Shown here in pieces: positions 8,024 to 15,695 of a DNA stretch of 64,000 nt (position 1 is the stretch's first letter; each line of letters opens with the position of its first letter). Source of the stretch: an uncultured Porphyromonadaceae bacterium (GTDB taxonomy: Bacteria > Bacteroidota > Bacteroidia > Bacteroidales > Muribaculaceae); NCBI GenBank assembly GCA_900546365.1, contig URCF01000010.1:1-64000 (forward strand), given 5' to 3'. The notes under the pieces are model-generated. The model ran no database searches. It worked only from the letters and a program-made list of their open reading frames with translations, and was not told where the DNA came from. A program made the translations under genes and the position numbers.

Positions 8024-8378
8024 AGAATGATAATTGGTTTACAGCTCGCGATTTATCCCCTGTACGCGAATCCTTTTTAACTATTTTATGAAAATGCAAC
8101 AAGCGTGGGACAATGTTCTGTCAAATCATTCCTCGGCATCGCCAAACGCCGTATACGCGATAACAGTCCACCCCACGCCTTGCCGATATATAGGCGCGGC
8201 GACTGCTATCGCGGGCACTCTATAAACGCAATCATGGAGCGTTTCTTTGACTGCATTATCCGCGTATTGAATGAAATTTGGCGATTTCAGGAATGGATAA
8301 AGCAAAAAACGCTCGTCTATAATATGTAAAAATCAAAAGCAGACCACCGTTCTCTAACGGCACTGTTCCGCTTCTGCG
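8024..8378 (-). ncRNA. Long structured 5' leader (or small RNA) upstream of the PEGA gene
   Basis: The promoter at 8380-8411 places the transcript start near 8373-8375, so about 350 bases precede the PEGA start. No convincing protein is encoded in them. Near its 5' end a hairpin CCGTT-AGAG-AACGG (8347-8360) with flanking pairs is followed on the minus strand by TTTTGATTTTT (8338-8328), like an early terminator. Further on lies a 58-base stem-loop (8156-8213). Either the leader is an attenuated regulatory region, or a short RNA of roughly 45 bases is made independently. No known riboswitch family was recognised. Confidence 0.4.
8156..8213. repeat. Large inverted repeat (58 bases) in the PEGA leader
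   Basis: Outer arms CGCGATAACAGTC (8156-8168) and GACTGCTATCGCG (8201-8213) pair over 13 positions with one G-U or A-C difference. An inner CGCCT/AGGCG pair can extend the stem. No U-run follows on either strand, so it does not look like a terminator. Confidence 0.75.
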
Positions 8379-8379
8379 G

Positions 8380-8411
8380 CAAAGATATATAAATAACCGT
8401 CAAGAGCCAAA
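8380..8411 (-). promoter_or_regulatory. Promoter of the PEGA gene leader
   Basis: Minus-strand TTTG (8408-8411), exactly 20 bases, then TATCTTTG (8380-8387). It points to the PEGA gene about 350 bases away. Confidence 0.75.
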
Positions 8412-8565
8412 AATCTGACCCATTTATTGACAACACCAATCAAAATATAGGGAACTCAAGTTGCGCAAATTAAAACTTGCGAAACTCCAACATGGAAATC
8501 TTTTTTGTCCGATTATTACTCAATCAGTATAAATCTATCGGCAAGTTTTTTATAACGAATATGGT
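8412..8565. other. AT-rich intergenic stretch without a gene
   Basis: Between the PEGA promoter and the trmH terminator I see no gene. The motif AACTTGC or GCAAGTT recurs (about 8476, 8540, and in the terminator arms), suggesting decay or duplication of hairpin arms. Nothing else is recognisable. Confidence 0.4.
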
Positions 8566-8567
8566 GC

Positions 8568-8603
8568 AAAAATAGCGAAACTTGCCGATAACGGCAAGTT
8601 TCG
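8568..8603 (-). terminator. Terminator of the yqeY-serS-trmH operon
   Basis: Perfect 12-base arms CGAAACTTGCCG (8576-8587) and CGGCAAGTTTCG (8592-8603) with a 4-base loop. On the minus strand CTATTTTT follows (8575-8568). Confidence 0.85.
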
Positions 8604-8628
8604 TAATATGAAATAGCAGAGCCTGATG

Positions 8629-9165
8629 TCAGGATCGGGGGGAAAGAGCGGTGAAGAAGTGCCAGATGGCGATGGCTGCGCTGACGGATACATTGAGCGA
8701 GTGTTTGGTGCCGAACTGCGGTATCTCAAGACACACATCGCTCTCATTGACCACATCCTGGGCCACTCCGTTGACCTCGTGCCCGGCTATGATGGCATAC
8801 CTTGCGCCCGGCGCGGGGGCGAAATCCCGCAAATCCACGCTCCCCTTCACCTGCTCCAGCGCGCATACCGTGTAGTTACGGTCGTGAAGATACTCCACGC
8901 ACTCCATGGTGTCGGGAAAATAGTGCCACACCACCGAGTCCTCGGCACCGAGAGCGGTTTTGTGAATTTCGGGCGATGGCGGAGTGGCAGTGATGCCGCA
9001 AAGCATGATCTGCTCCACACACAGGGCGTCGCAAGTGCGGAATATAGCGCCAATATTGTTTAGCGAGCGTACATTGTCAAGCACCACAGTGACGGGCAAT
9101 TTAGGTCGGGCGCGATACTGCTCAACAGTGTCGCGCCCGAGATCCCATATAGTTTTTTTATCCAT
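8629..9165 (-). CDS. SpoU/TrmH family RNA 2'-O-methyltransferase
   Basis: A 178-residue SPOUT-fold enzyme that methylates a ribose 2'-OH of tRNA or rRNA with S-adenosylmethionine. The three knot motifs are in order: motif 1 LDNVRSLNNIGAIFRTCDA (Asn and Arg), motif 2 AIIAGHEVNGV, motif 3 IPQFGTKHSLNVSVSAAIA. It lacks the N-terminal substrate-binding extension of larger SpoU proteins. The start at 9165 overlaps the serS stop in the form TGATG, so translation is probably coupled to serS; an upstream in-frame extension would lie inside serS. The exact RNA target is uncertain. Confidence 0.92.
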   Translation of the reverse strand: MDKKTIWDLGRDTVEQYRARPKLPVTVVLDNVRSLNNIGAIFRTCDALCVEQIMLCGITATPPSPEIHKTALGAEDSVVWHYFPDTMECVEYLHDRNYTVCALEQVKGSVDLRDFAPAPGARYAIIAGHEVNGVAQDVVNESDVCLEIPQFGTKHSLNVSVSAAIAIWHFFTALSPRS

Positions 9166-10436
9166 CAATCGATGATATCGAATCCGGTGTAGGGACGCAG
9201 ACATTCAGGCACCACGATACCCTCCGGGGTTTGATTGTTTTCAAGCAGGGCGGCCATGATGCGGGGCAAAGCCAGCGCAGAACCGTTGAGAGTGTGGCAG
9301 AGACGGGTTTTCTTGTCAGCACCACGGTAGCGGCATTTCAGACGGTTGGCCTGATATGTCTCAAAGTTGCTCACGGAGCTAACCTCGAGCCAGCGTTTCT
9401 GGGCGGCGGAGAACACTTCGAAGTCGAATGTGATGGCAGAAGTGAAACTCATGTCGCCACCGCACAGACGGAGGATATGCCAGGGCAAACCGAGCTCTTC
9501 CAGAAGCCCCTGCACATGGTTTTTCATCTCTTCGAGGGCAGCGTAGGAGTCCTCGGGACGCTCGATGCGCACAATCTCCACCTTGTCAAACTGATGCAGA
9601 CGGTTCAAACCGCGCACATCCTTGCCGTAGCTGCCGGCCTCGCGGCGGAAGCATGCGGAGTAGGCGCAATTCTTTTTGGGGAGCTCGCTTTCGGGGATGA
9701 TCACATCACGATAGATGTTGGTCACAGGCACCTCAGCGGTGGGGATGAGATAGAGTTTGTCCTCGTTGACGAAATACATCTGACCTTCTTTGTCGGGGAG
9801 CTGGCCTGTGCCGTAGCCGGAAGCCTCGTTGACCACGTAGGGGGGCTGGATTTCAAGATATCCTGCATCGCTGGCCTTGTTGAGGAAAAATTGTATGAGG
9901 GCACGCTGCAGACGGGCACCTTTGCCGATATACACCGGGAATCCGGCGCCGGTGATTTTCACACCGAGGTCGAAGTCGATAATATTGTATTTCTTGCACA
10001 GATCCCAGTGGGGGAGTGCATCGGCGGGAAGATCGGGCATAGGTCCGCCCTCTTTCTCCACCACATTGTCGGCGGCGGAAGTGCCTTCGGGCACCATGGC
10101 GCAGGGAACATTGGGCACTGAGAGAAGAATATCGCGGATAGCATCTTCTGCTTCCGACAGCTTGTCGGCAATAGCTTTCTGCTCATCCTTGATGGCTGCC
10201 ACCTGAGCCTTTGCCACCTGAGCCTCATCCTTGTTGCCCTGCTTCATGAGGGCACCGATGGAAGCGGCAAGCTTATTGAGCTGAGCGGCAAGAGTGTCGT
10301 TCTGGAGCTGGAGCTTGCGACGGTCGCCATCGAGCTGGAGCACATTGTTGACAGGCTCGGCAGCGTCAAACCCTTTCACGGCCAAACGTTCTATGATGAG
10401 TTGGGGATTTTCCTTGATTTGCTGAAGTGTGAGCAT
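9165..10436 (-). CDS. serS: Seryl-tRNA synthetase
   Basis: Class II synthetase charging tRNA-Ser (and tRNA-Sec where present) with serine. The N-terminal 100 residues form the long antiparallel coiled-coil arm (LQNDTLAAQLNKLAASIGAL and following) that grips the tRNA variable arm. The catalytic domain shows motif 2 ACFRREAGSYG and motif 3 near the C-terminus (GSALALPRIMAALLENNQ). At 423 residues it is normal length. I start at ATG 10436 (MLTLQQIKENPQ, the family N-terminus); upstream residues of the open frame are not family-like. It follows yqeY by 37 bases and overlaps the methyltransferase by one base. Confidence 0.97.
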   Translation of the reverse strand: MLTLQQIKENPQLIIERLAVKGFDAAEPVNNVLQLDGDRRKLQLQNDTLAAQLNKLAASIGALMKQGNKDEAQVAKAQVAAIKDEQKAIADKLSEAEDAIRDILLSVPNVPCAMVPEGTSAADNVVEKEGGPMPDLPADALPHWDLCKKYNIIDFDLGVKITGAGFPVYIGKGARLQRALIQFFLNKASDAGYLEIQPPYVVNEASGYGTGQLPDKEGQMYFVNEDKLYLIPTAEVPVTNIYRDVIIPESELPKKNCAYSACFRREAGSYGKDVRGLNRLHQFDKVEIVRIERPEDSYAALEEMKNHVQGLLEELGLPWHILRLCGGDMSFTSAITFDFEVFSAAQKRWLEVSSVSNFETYQANRLKCRYRGADKKTRLCHTLNGSALALPRIMAALLENNQTPEGIVVPECLRPYTGFDIID

Positions 10437-10473
10437 TGGAAATATTAATGATTGGAGTGAAACATTCTTGTTG

Positions 10474-10926
10474 TTACATAGCAAGCAGTTCGCGCACTTT
10501 GGCCGAAATGACCTTGCCATCAGCCTTGCCGGCGAGCTCCTTGGAGGCAACGCCCATCACCTTGCCCATCTCTTTGGGCGAGGTGGCACCCACGCGCTCT
10601 ATTATAGCTTTGAGCGCGTCGGTAAGCTCCGCGTCGGTGAGCGGTTTAGGCAGATATTCTTCGATCACTGAAGCCTCGGCCAGCTCATTTTCAGCCAGCT
10701 CGGGACGGTTCTGTTCGGAATATATCTGTGCAGTTTCGCGACGCTGCTTAGCCATTTTGGAAAGTATCTTCATGGCCGTGTCGTCCGACAGATCTCCGTC
10801 GGCGCCTTTGGCGGTTTTCGCTTCAAGAAACTCTTTTTTTATGCCGCGCAGGGTCTCGAGACGCACTTTATCGCGGGCAAGCATGGCCGACTTGATGTCG
10901 GCGCTGATACGGTCAAACATGTCCAT
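10474..10926 (-). CDS. GatB/YqeY domain protein
   Basis: A 150-residue protein of the YqeY family, related to the tail domain of the GatB subunit of tRNA-dependent amidotransferase. The whole protein is the helical YqeY domain: LFDRISADIKSAMLARDKVRLETLRGIKKE at the start, the KEMGKVMGVASKELAGKADGKVIS segment near the end. It is thought to bind tRNA; its precise role is not settled. It is the first gene of an operon with serS and a tRNA/rRNA methyltransferase, consistent with translation. It has a good promoter at 10952-10984. Confidence 0.93.
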   Translation of the reverse strand: MDMFDRISADIKSAMLARDKVRLETLRGIKKEFLEAKTAKGADGDLSDDTAMKILSKMAKQRRETAQIYSEQNRPELAENELAEASVIEEYLPKPLTDAELTDALKAIIERVGATSPKEMGKVMGVASKELAGKADGKVISAKVRELLAM

Positions 10927-10951
10927 ATTCTATAGTTTGTGTTTCAACACG

Positions 10952-10984
10952 CAAAGGTAATACATTTATGTGCCCTTTGCCAAA
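10952..10984 (-). promoter_or_regulatory. Promoter of the yqeY-serS-trmH operon
   Basis: Minus-strand TTTG (10981-10984), 21 bases, then TACCTTTG (10952-10959), about 25 bases before the yqeY start. The -33 element lies in the loop of the inverted repeat 10965-11009. Confidence 0.75.
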
Positions 10985-11009
10985 TAAATTTCAGCAAAGA
11001 GCACATAAA
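10965..11009 (-). terminator. Inverted repeat, probable fimbrial operon terminator
   Basis: Arms TTTATGTGCCCTTTGC (10965-10980) and GCAAAGAGCACATAAA (10994-11009) match at 15 of 16 positions around a 13-base loop. It lies about 50 bases past the fimbrillin stop, so it can end that transcript. It also encloses the -33 box of the yqeY promoter and could act as an operator. No U-run directly follows beyond the arm. Confidence 0.5.
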
Positions 11010-11058
11010 GAGGTATTCTGTTGCTATTCTGTTGCTACAAAATCCGGTTCGTCAGCGG

Positions 11059-12147
11059 TCAATCATATATGGATTCGACATTGACATAGCTGTCAACATT
11101 CGGATTTCCAAACTCTATGGCTCCCATCTCCTCATTGTTATTGATGGTCAGGTTGTAGATATAGTGGACACCCGGTTGCCATGCCTGGAATTCACTTGTA
11201 CCGAGCGGAAACTTCAGCACTCCGTCGCCGAAGGTGCTCCCCTCCACAATGTTTTCCGCAGGGGTGTTTGCGTTAGGCCATAGCTTGACACCGCTTTTCG
11301 CATCATATATAGAACATGACACGGTAAGATATGTGTCGCTGCCGCTACCACCGCTTCTGAAAGAAAGCGTCTGGGGAATAAGGAACTTGCCTCCGCCCAG
11401 CTTCATACCGGTGTCGCTCATGTCGGTAGCAGTGGTGGTCAGTGTAATCAAATCACCGGCATCCTGCGACATATGATACATATATACCAGAGGTGTGTTC
11501 TGATCCGACCAAATGCCTACATTATCCGCTGCAGGCTCTTCTGACGAGGATTTCTCGGGGAAATAAAAGTTACCCTTCGCCATTATATTTGCAATCGCCA
11601 CATTGGACACCTTTACCAGCAGATTCTCATCCGAAGAACGCATTTTGACCGTCACCTTTGACAGGGCATGCCTGAAATTGAGCACCACCTGAGGATTGAT
11701 TGTACCGCCGGTCAATCCGGTACTCACGGCATACACGATATCATCGGTGCCGGGATAGTCATAGTAGGCAACGGGGCCCAGCGGATTCGCCGAACCCACC
11801 CACGATGCCGGTGAGAACGCATAGAAATCCACTGTCTCCTTGGCCGGCCAATATACCGTGGGGGAATATGTCCACACATTGTTACCGTTTTTGGTCACTG
11901 TGACATTATTCATCAGCACACCCGCGGAGCCGGAACCGCCGGTATATGCATACACGTTAAATGTCTTGAGATTGTTGGTGGTAATGTCGCTGGAGCGCGA
12001 ATACTCGGTGCTGGCGGTGAATGAGATCGCTCCACCGTTCGAAGCAACTGCCATGTTCTCCTCCTCAGCAGTTGAGCATGAGGCAAAGACTGCAAGAGAG
12101 CCAAAAGCAACGGCCAGACACCTGCAAATAGTTTTTTTAATCATCAT
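11059..12147 (-). CDS. Fimbrillin family lipoprotein (FimA/Mfa1-like)
   Basis: A 362-residue exported lipoprotein, probably the structural shaft or tip subunit of a type V (Bacteroidetes) pilus. The signal peptide ends with lipobox FASC, so the cysteine near residue 24 would be lipidated. The mature part has the two-beta-sandwich pattern of the Mfa1/FimA family: ISFTASTEYSRSS, FNVYAYTGGSG, WPAKETVDFYAFSPA, and FRHALSKVTVKMRSSD (a hallmark of fimbrillin family proteins). The C-terminus is WQPGVHYIYNLTI, then the final donor-strand-like region. It is the last gene of a three-gene operon with a DUF5119 lipoprotein and a DUF3575 protein upstream. Confidence 0.88.
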   Translation of the reverse strand: MMIKKTICRCLAVAFGSLAVFASCSTAEEENMAVASNGGAISFTASTEYSRSSDITTNNLKTFNVYAYTGGSGSAGVLMNNVTVTKNGNNVWTYSPTVYWPAKETVDFYAFSPASWVGSANPLGPVAYYDYPGTDDIVYAVSTGLTGGTINPQVVLNFRHALSKVTVKMRSSDENLLVKVSNVAIANIMAKGNFYFPEKSSSEEPAADNVGIWSDQNTPLVYMYHMSQDAGDLITLTTTATDMSDTGMKLGGGKFLIPQTLSFRSGGSGSDTYLTVSCSIYDAKSGVKLWPNANTPAENIVEGSTFGDGVLKFPLGTSEFQAWQPGVHYIYNLTINNNEEMGAIEFGNPNVDSYVNVESIYD

Positions 12148-12175
12148 TTATGCGATTTTATGTTATTTATACCTA

Positions 12176-13150
12176 TTAAAGTTCAATCTCCACAATGTCC
12201 CAACCACCGACACCTACCTCGAATCCGCCACCCGTGTCACCGGGCTGGTCTCCCGTGGGAATGTCAATGTCATTTATAATTATAATAATCGTATTACTGT
12301 GCAAATAGTTTTCAACCTGATCCGACACATCGTATGTTTTGGAAAAAACATTCCCGTTTTTCAGCTTTATTACCGCTGTAAGCGAGTATTTTTGATGAAG
12401 GCCGAAGCCTGCCGCCATTCCGAAGCCCGTTGTCGCACCCCGCATGACTGCTCCACTCTCCTTGACGGCAGCAACCTCCATGGAAAACGACACGCAGCAC
12501 TCATCCGGACCGGCACTATCCTCACACAGAATCAGTTTTGACGCCATCCCCGAAAGCACTCCCTTGGCCGACAATATCCTGTCGGCCCCATTGACATTCT
12601 CAAATATCACGTGATACTCATTGGCAAGCGAATCGGGTGCACACCTGACCAATCCTTTGGGGCACTCCACAAGAGAGCCGTCGGGAGCACGATAATGAAC
12701 TCCGCACAGGGTCACTTCAATGTCCGTCATCACTGCACCGTAAAGCATGCCGGTGGGCCGCACAACCGGAACATTCTGACCTGATTCCGCGCCTCCGGGC
12801 TGGGCCACAGCAGAAGCCGAATGAAACCCCTGGTAACCATCTATCCTCACACCCGGCAGATCATTGTTGACAGCAATCATATTGTAGCTCCCCGCAGGAA
12901 GCTCGAACCGACCGCCTTCACTTCCCGATATATCGAATCTCCGACACCAGCCGTTGTTGTCGGCATCATAAAAATAAAGGGTCATCCCTTCAGGGCAGGC
13001 ACCCGGAGCTTTTTCCCACGAAAACAGAATTTCCAACGGGCGCGCTTCCTCCCCGGGACACACTATCTCCCGCTGCCCGCACCCGGTGAGCGACACCGTC
13101 AACAGTACCGCCATACCGAATAATATGCCATATAATCCTGATTGCATCAT
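12176..13150 (-). CDS. DUF5119 domain fimbrial-associated lipoprotein
   Basis: A 324-residue lipoprotein (lipobox LTGC after a hydrophobic signal of about 20 residues). It belongs to the DUF5119/FimB-Mfa2-like group that cap or anchor fimbriae: the N-terminal region has ILFSWEKAPGACPEGMTLYFYDAD and FELPAGSYNMIAVNND, typical of the first beta domain. It overlaps the DUF3575 stop by four bases (ATGA) and is followed by the fimbrillin gene after 28 bases, the usual anchor-then-shaft order. Outer-membrane attachment is inferred from the lipobox. No catalytic motif. Confidence 0.82.
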   Translation of the reverse strand: MMQSGLYGILFGMAVLLTVSLTGCGQREIVCPGEEARPLEILFSWEKAPGACPEGMTLYFYDADNNGWCRRFDISGSEGGRFELPAGSYNMIAVNNDLPGVRIDGYQGFHSASAVAQPGGAESGQNVPVVRPTGMLYGAVMTDIEVTLCGVHYRAPDGSLVECPKGLVRCAPDSLANEYHVIFENVNGADRILSAKGVLSGMASKLILCEDSAGPDECCVSFSMEVAAVKESGAVMRGATTGFGMAAGFGLHQKYSLTAVIKLKNGNVFSKTYDVSDQVENYLHSNTIIIIINDIDIPTGDQPGDTGGGFEVGVGGWDIVEIEL

Positions 13151-13785
13151 TCCACCCTGAGCGTCGGATTGTTTTTTGTTTTCTTACCCGGGAACCACAC
13201 CAAAGTGACGCATATATCAGTGAGCCCGAAATACCGGTGCACCTTGCGACCGGTGCACACATGCAAGCCGCACTGCGCATCGTATTTTGTCACCACGCCC
13301 TCGGCATAGCCAACGAGCGCACCCAGCTCTATATTCAATCGCTCGGCAATCTTCCACGAATAGCCGTAGCCGACCCCTACACCCCACATAACATCCGGAG
13401 TCTGCCGGCCATGCCCTTTGCCGAATTCAAAGTCAAACGAATGAACCGAGCCATAAACACTGAGATGGTGGCCCGTCAAGCTCCTCTCCGAAGCTTTTTC
13501 GCCAAGCCAATAGCGGGCCTGCACGCGACCGCCGTAGATACGCCAGCAATGGTGCCGGCTGTCATCCGACCACCAGGCCCACACACCCTCCGCCGAAGCA
13601 GAGAAATTGCCGGGGAGCCTCACTTCCACTCCAAGGTCGGGGGTCAGGAGCAGGTCATGGAGCAGATTGGTTTTGAGGGCAACACGCATTTCGCTGCATC
13701 CGCAATCATCAGAGGCCCCATGCGCCGTAACCGGCACAAGGAGCCAACAAACGATAAGCAGTATGATGCGACGGCAATGAGTCAT
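13147..13785 (-). CDS. DUF3575 domain outer-membrane protein
   Basis: A 212-residue exported protein of the DUF3575 family, which accompanies fimbrial operons in Bacteroidales. Signal peptide at residues 1-23 (hydrophobic IILLIVCWLLVPVTAHG). The mature part begins with the family motif ALKTNLLHDLLLTPDLGVEV and continues as a small beta-barrel: YGGRVQARYWLG, GVGVGYGYSWKI, and YFGLTDICVTLVWF as last strand. The family is proposed to help outer-membrane assembly or anchoring of fimbriae. First gene of the fimbrial operon; 61 bases separate it from bcp upstream, with a CGGTTG/CAACCG hairpin inside the gap. Confidence 0.85.
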   Translation of the reverse strand: MTHCRRIILLIVCWLLVPVTAHGASDDCGCSEMRVALKTNLLHDLLLTPDLGVEVRLPGNFSASAEGVWAWWSDDSRHHCWRIYGGRVQARYWLGEKASERSLTGHHLSVYGSVHSFDFEFGKGHGRQTPDVMWGVGVGYGYSWKIAERLNIELGALVGYAEGVVTKYDAQCGLHVCTGRKVHRYFGLTDICVTLVWFPGKKTKNNPTLRVE

Positions 13786-13846
13786 CAGTTGAAAACGGTT
13801 GTATCATTACAACAAGCATCTCAACCGATGGTTCTCCCGGAGCGGT

Positions 13847-14302
13847 CTATTTTAGGAGTTGGAGCAGCTGGTTGGCAGCGTCTTTGGTGTTGACCTTGGT
13901 GATGATATCGGTGATGCGGTGGTCAGCATCAGTAACAAAGGTGGTGCGCACGGTGCCCATATACTCGCGGCCCGCCATCTTCTTTTTCTGCCACACACCG
14001 AAAGCCTGGTTCACCTCGGTTGATTCGTCGCTCAGCAGTGTGAAGGGGAGCTCAAATTTCCGGGCAAATTTCAGATGGCTCGCGGGAGAGTCCTTGCTTA
14101 TTCCTATCACAGTGTAGCCAAGAGTCGCAAGCTGCTCATAGCCGTTGGCCAGCGAGCACGCTTCGGCAGTGCACCCCGGGGTGTTGTCCTTGGGATAGAA
14201 ATAAATGATCAATTTTTGGCCGGCAAAGTCACTCGACTTCACGGGCTGACCCTGGGCATCAGTGCCCAGATATTCGGGTATGGTAGATCCTACGGTAAGC
14301 AT
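13847..14302 (-). CDS. bcp: Thioredoxin-dependent peroxiredoxin (Bcp/PrxQ)
   Basis: A 151-residue atypical two-cysteine peroxiredoxin that reduces hydrogen peroxide and alkyl hydroperoxides with electrons from thioredoxin, in the cytosol. The active site is YPKDNTPGCTAEACSL, with peroxidatic Cys and, five residues later, resolving Cys as in PrxQ. RTTFVTDADHRITDIITKV closes the fold. I start at ATG 14302, directly after the upstream stop; a TTG four codons earlier is possible but overlaps the SIMPL gene. Probably co-transcribed with SIMPL and DUF4919. Confidence 0.94.
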   Translation of the reverse strand: MLTVGSTIPEYLGTDAQGQPVKSSDFAGQKLIIYFYPKDNTPGCTAEACSLANGYEQLATLGYTVIGISKDSPASHLKFARKFELPFTLLSDESTEVNQAFGVWQKKKMAGREYMGTVRTTFVTDADHRITDIITKVNTKDAANQLLQLLK

Positions 14303-14303
14303 A

Positions 14304-15011
14304 TCAGTCTTCAAGAAAATAGGTTAATGATGTCACCACCCTCACCTCTTTGATATAGGGGGTGTAGTTGTCACGGTCCTCGATAGTAAACTGCCCCTGA
14401 CGGGCGCTCTTGATTTTGCCGAGCTCGCTCTGCGAGTCATCTGCAAATTTCTTGGCAGCCTCGCGGGCATTTTGTGTGGCCTCGGCAATCATCTCGGGCT
14501 TGATGGAGTTGAGACCGGTGTATTCATACACGGTCTGGTTGGCATAGTCACTCGCAAGAATTGCGATGCCGCGGCTCAGCAATTCGCCCTGCCGGTTGAT
14601 AAGTCCGCGCACCTTGTCCACCTGCCCGGAACTCACTGTCACCACGCTCTGCACCGAATAGTTGTACGGCACAGGCTGGGTGTTGTAGCGGTCGGCACGG
14701 AGGTCATTGACCTGCGGAGCGGAGACAGAGATTTCCGAATCGCTTATACCGTTGTCCTTCAAAAACTTCACAATGGTGGCATTGGTGGCGGTGACAGATG
14801 CATACACAGCGGGGAGCTCATCTCCAGTGGCTTTGAACACTATGGGCCAAGTCACTTTGTCGGCCTTCACTTCGCGAGTGGCGAGGCCACGCACCTCCAC
14901 AGTGCGCTGGCTGCCCCAGTTGAAAGTGCGCAAACCGCTTCTCACACTCAATCCGAGTGCAAGCAGTCCGACGGCCACAATAGCCGAGGCAATGATGGAT
15001 GATGTTTTCAT
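14304..15011 (-). CDS. SIMPL (DUF541) domain exported protein
   Basis: A 235-residue protein with an N-terminal membrane segment (IIASAIVAVGLLALGLSV) that may be an uncleaved anchor or signal. The rest is a SIMPL/DUF541 domain: RTVEVRGLATREVKADKV, then SDSEISVSAPQVNDL, and AREAAKKFADDSQSELGKI, typical of periplasmic oligomeric SIMPL proteins (BP26, YggE). YggE-type proteins affect oxidative stress tolerance by an unknown mechanism, which suits the peroxiredoxin gene two bases downstream. Family assignment is firm, function is not. Confidence 0.88.
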   Translation of the reverse strand: MKTSSIIASAIVAVGLLALGLSVRSGLRTFNWGSQRTVEVRGLATREVKADKVTWPIVFKATGDELPAVYASVTATNATIVKFLKDNGISDSEISVSAPQVNDLRADRYNTQPVPYNYSVQSVVTVSSGQVDKVRGLINRQGELLSRGIAILASDYANQTVYEYTGLNSIKPEMIAEATQNAREAAKKFADDSQSELGKIKSARQGQFTIEDRDNYTPYIKEVRVVTSLTYFLED

Positions 15012-15065
15012 AATATCTGTTCTTACAGTTTCTTATCTAACCGTGAAAAAAGCTCAAAAGTTCGG

Positions 15066-15686
15066 TCAGAACACATCGAAGTAGAGAATCACCTCGTCGG
15101 GCACACCTTCGAGCTTCATCTTCACCGCCAGCTGCGATCCGAGCGTTGACTGGTCGAGAATCGCCTGGGGCTGGAGATAGTTCTTGACAAACGGGTCGAT
15201 GTCGCTGCTGCGAATCACCACGTAGGGCGAATGGCTGCTCACACCTTTGCCCGACTCGAAAATCACATCACACAGCTGATTGATGCGGATTTGATACACC
15301 TTGGCCTTGGCCTTTGTGTCGGCATCGAGCGACATCATCGAGCAGGCATACGCCTTGAACAGCAGCGGCAGGCTCACCGGATTGGCGCTCAGCCCCAGGC
15401 GGGCCATATCAAGGGTTTTGGTATAGTCGTTGGCATCAAAAGCTTCCTGAAGGCCGGGATACATGGCGTTGGCGCGGAACTGGGGGTTGAATCTGTAGCC
15501 GTAATACACCAGACGCACCTCATCAGTGGTGAGCGAAGGGTCGCCGGCAATGAACCGCTCGGTGAGCTGCTGATAGTGGGTATAGTTCTGCTTCACGGCC
15601 TCTTCGATAGCCTCGCGGTTGAGTGGCTGCGCATTGACACACAGCACCATGGCCAAAAGTGCCATGAGGGAGATGATTTTTTTCAT
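15066..15686 (-). CDS. DUF4919 domain secreted protein
   Basis: A 206-residue exported protein with a signal peptide ending at NAQ (MKKIISLMALLAMVLCVNAQ). The mature part is a helical DUF4919 domain found in Bacteroidetes: ERFIAGDPSLTTDEVRLVYYGYRF, FNPQFRANAMYPGLQEAF, a TPR-like middle (DYTKTLDMARLGLSANPVSL), and a short C-terminal beta part (VILYFDVF). No catalytic residues are recognised. It starts 9 bases after the GH3 gene stop, so the two are probably co-translated. Function unknown. Confidence 0.85.
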   Translation of the reverse strand: MKKIISLMALLAMVLCVNAQPLNREAIEEAVKQNYTHYQQLTERFIAGDPSLTTDEVRLVYYGYRFNPQFRANAMYPGLQEAFDANDYTKTLDMARLGLSANPVSLPLLFKAYACSMMSLDADTKAKAKVYQIRINQLCDVIFESGKGVSSHSPYVVIRSSDIDPFVKNYLQPQAILDQSTLGSQLAVKMKLEGVPDEVILYFDVF

Positions 15687-15695
15687 TTGTTTCGG

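Noticed and set aside
8105..8329. Possible small protein on the plus strand within the PEGA leader
   Set aside because: No promoter or family support; it overlaps the large inverted repeat, and the promoter faces the other way.
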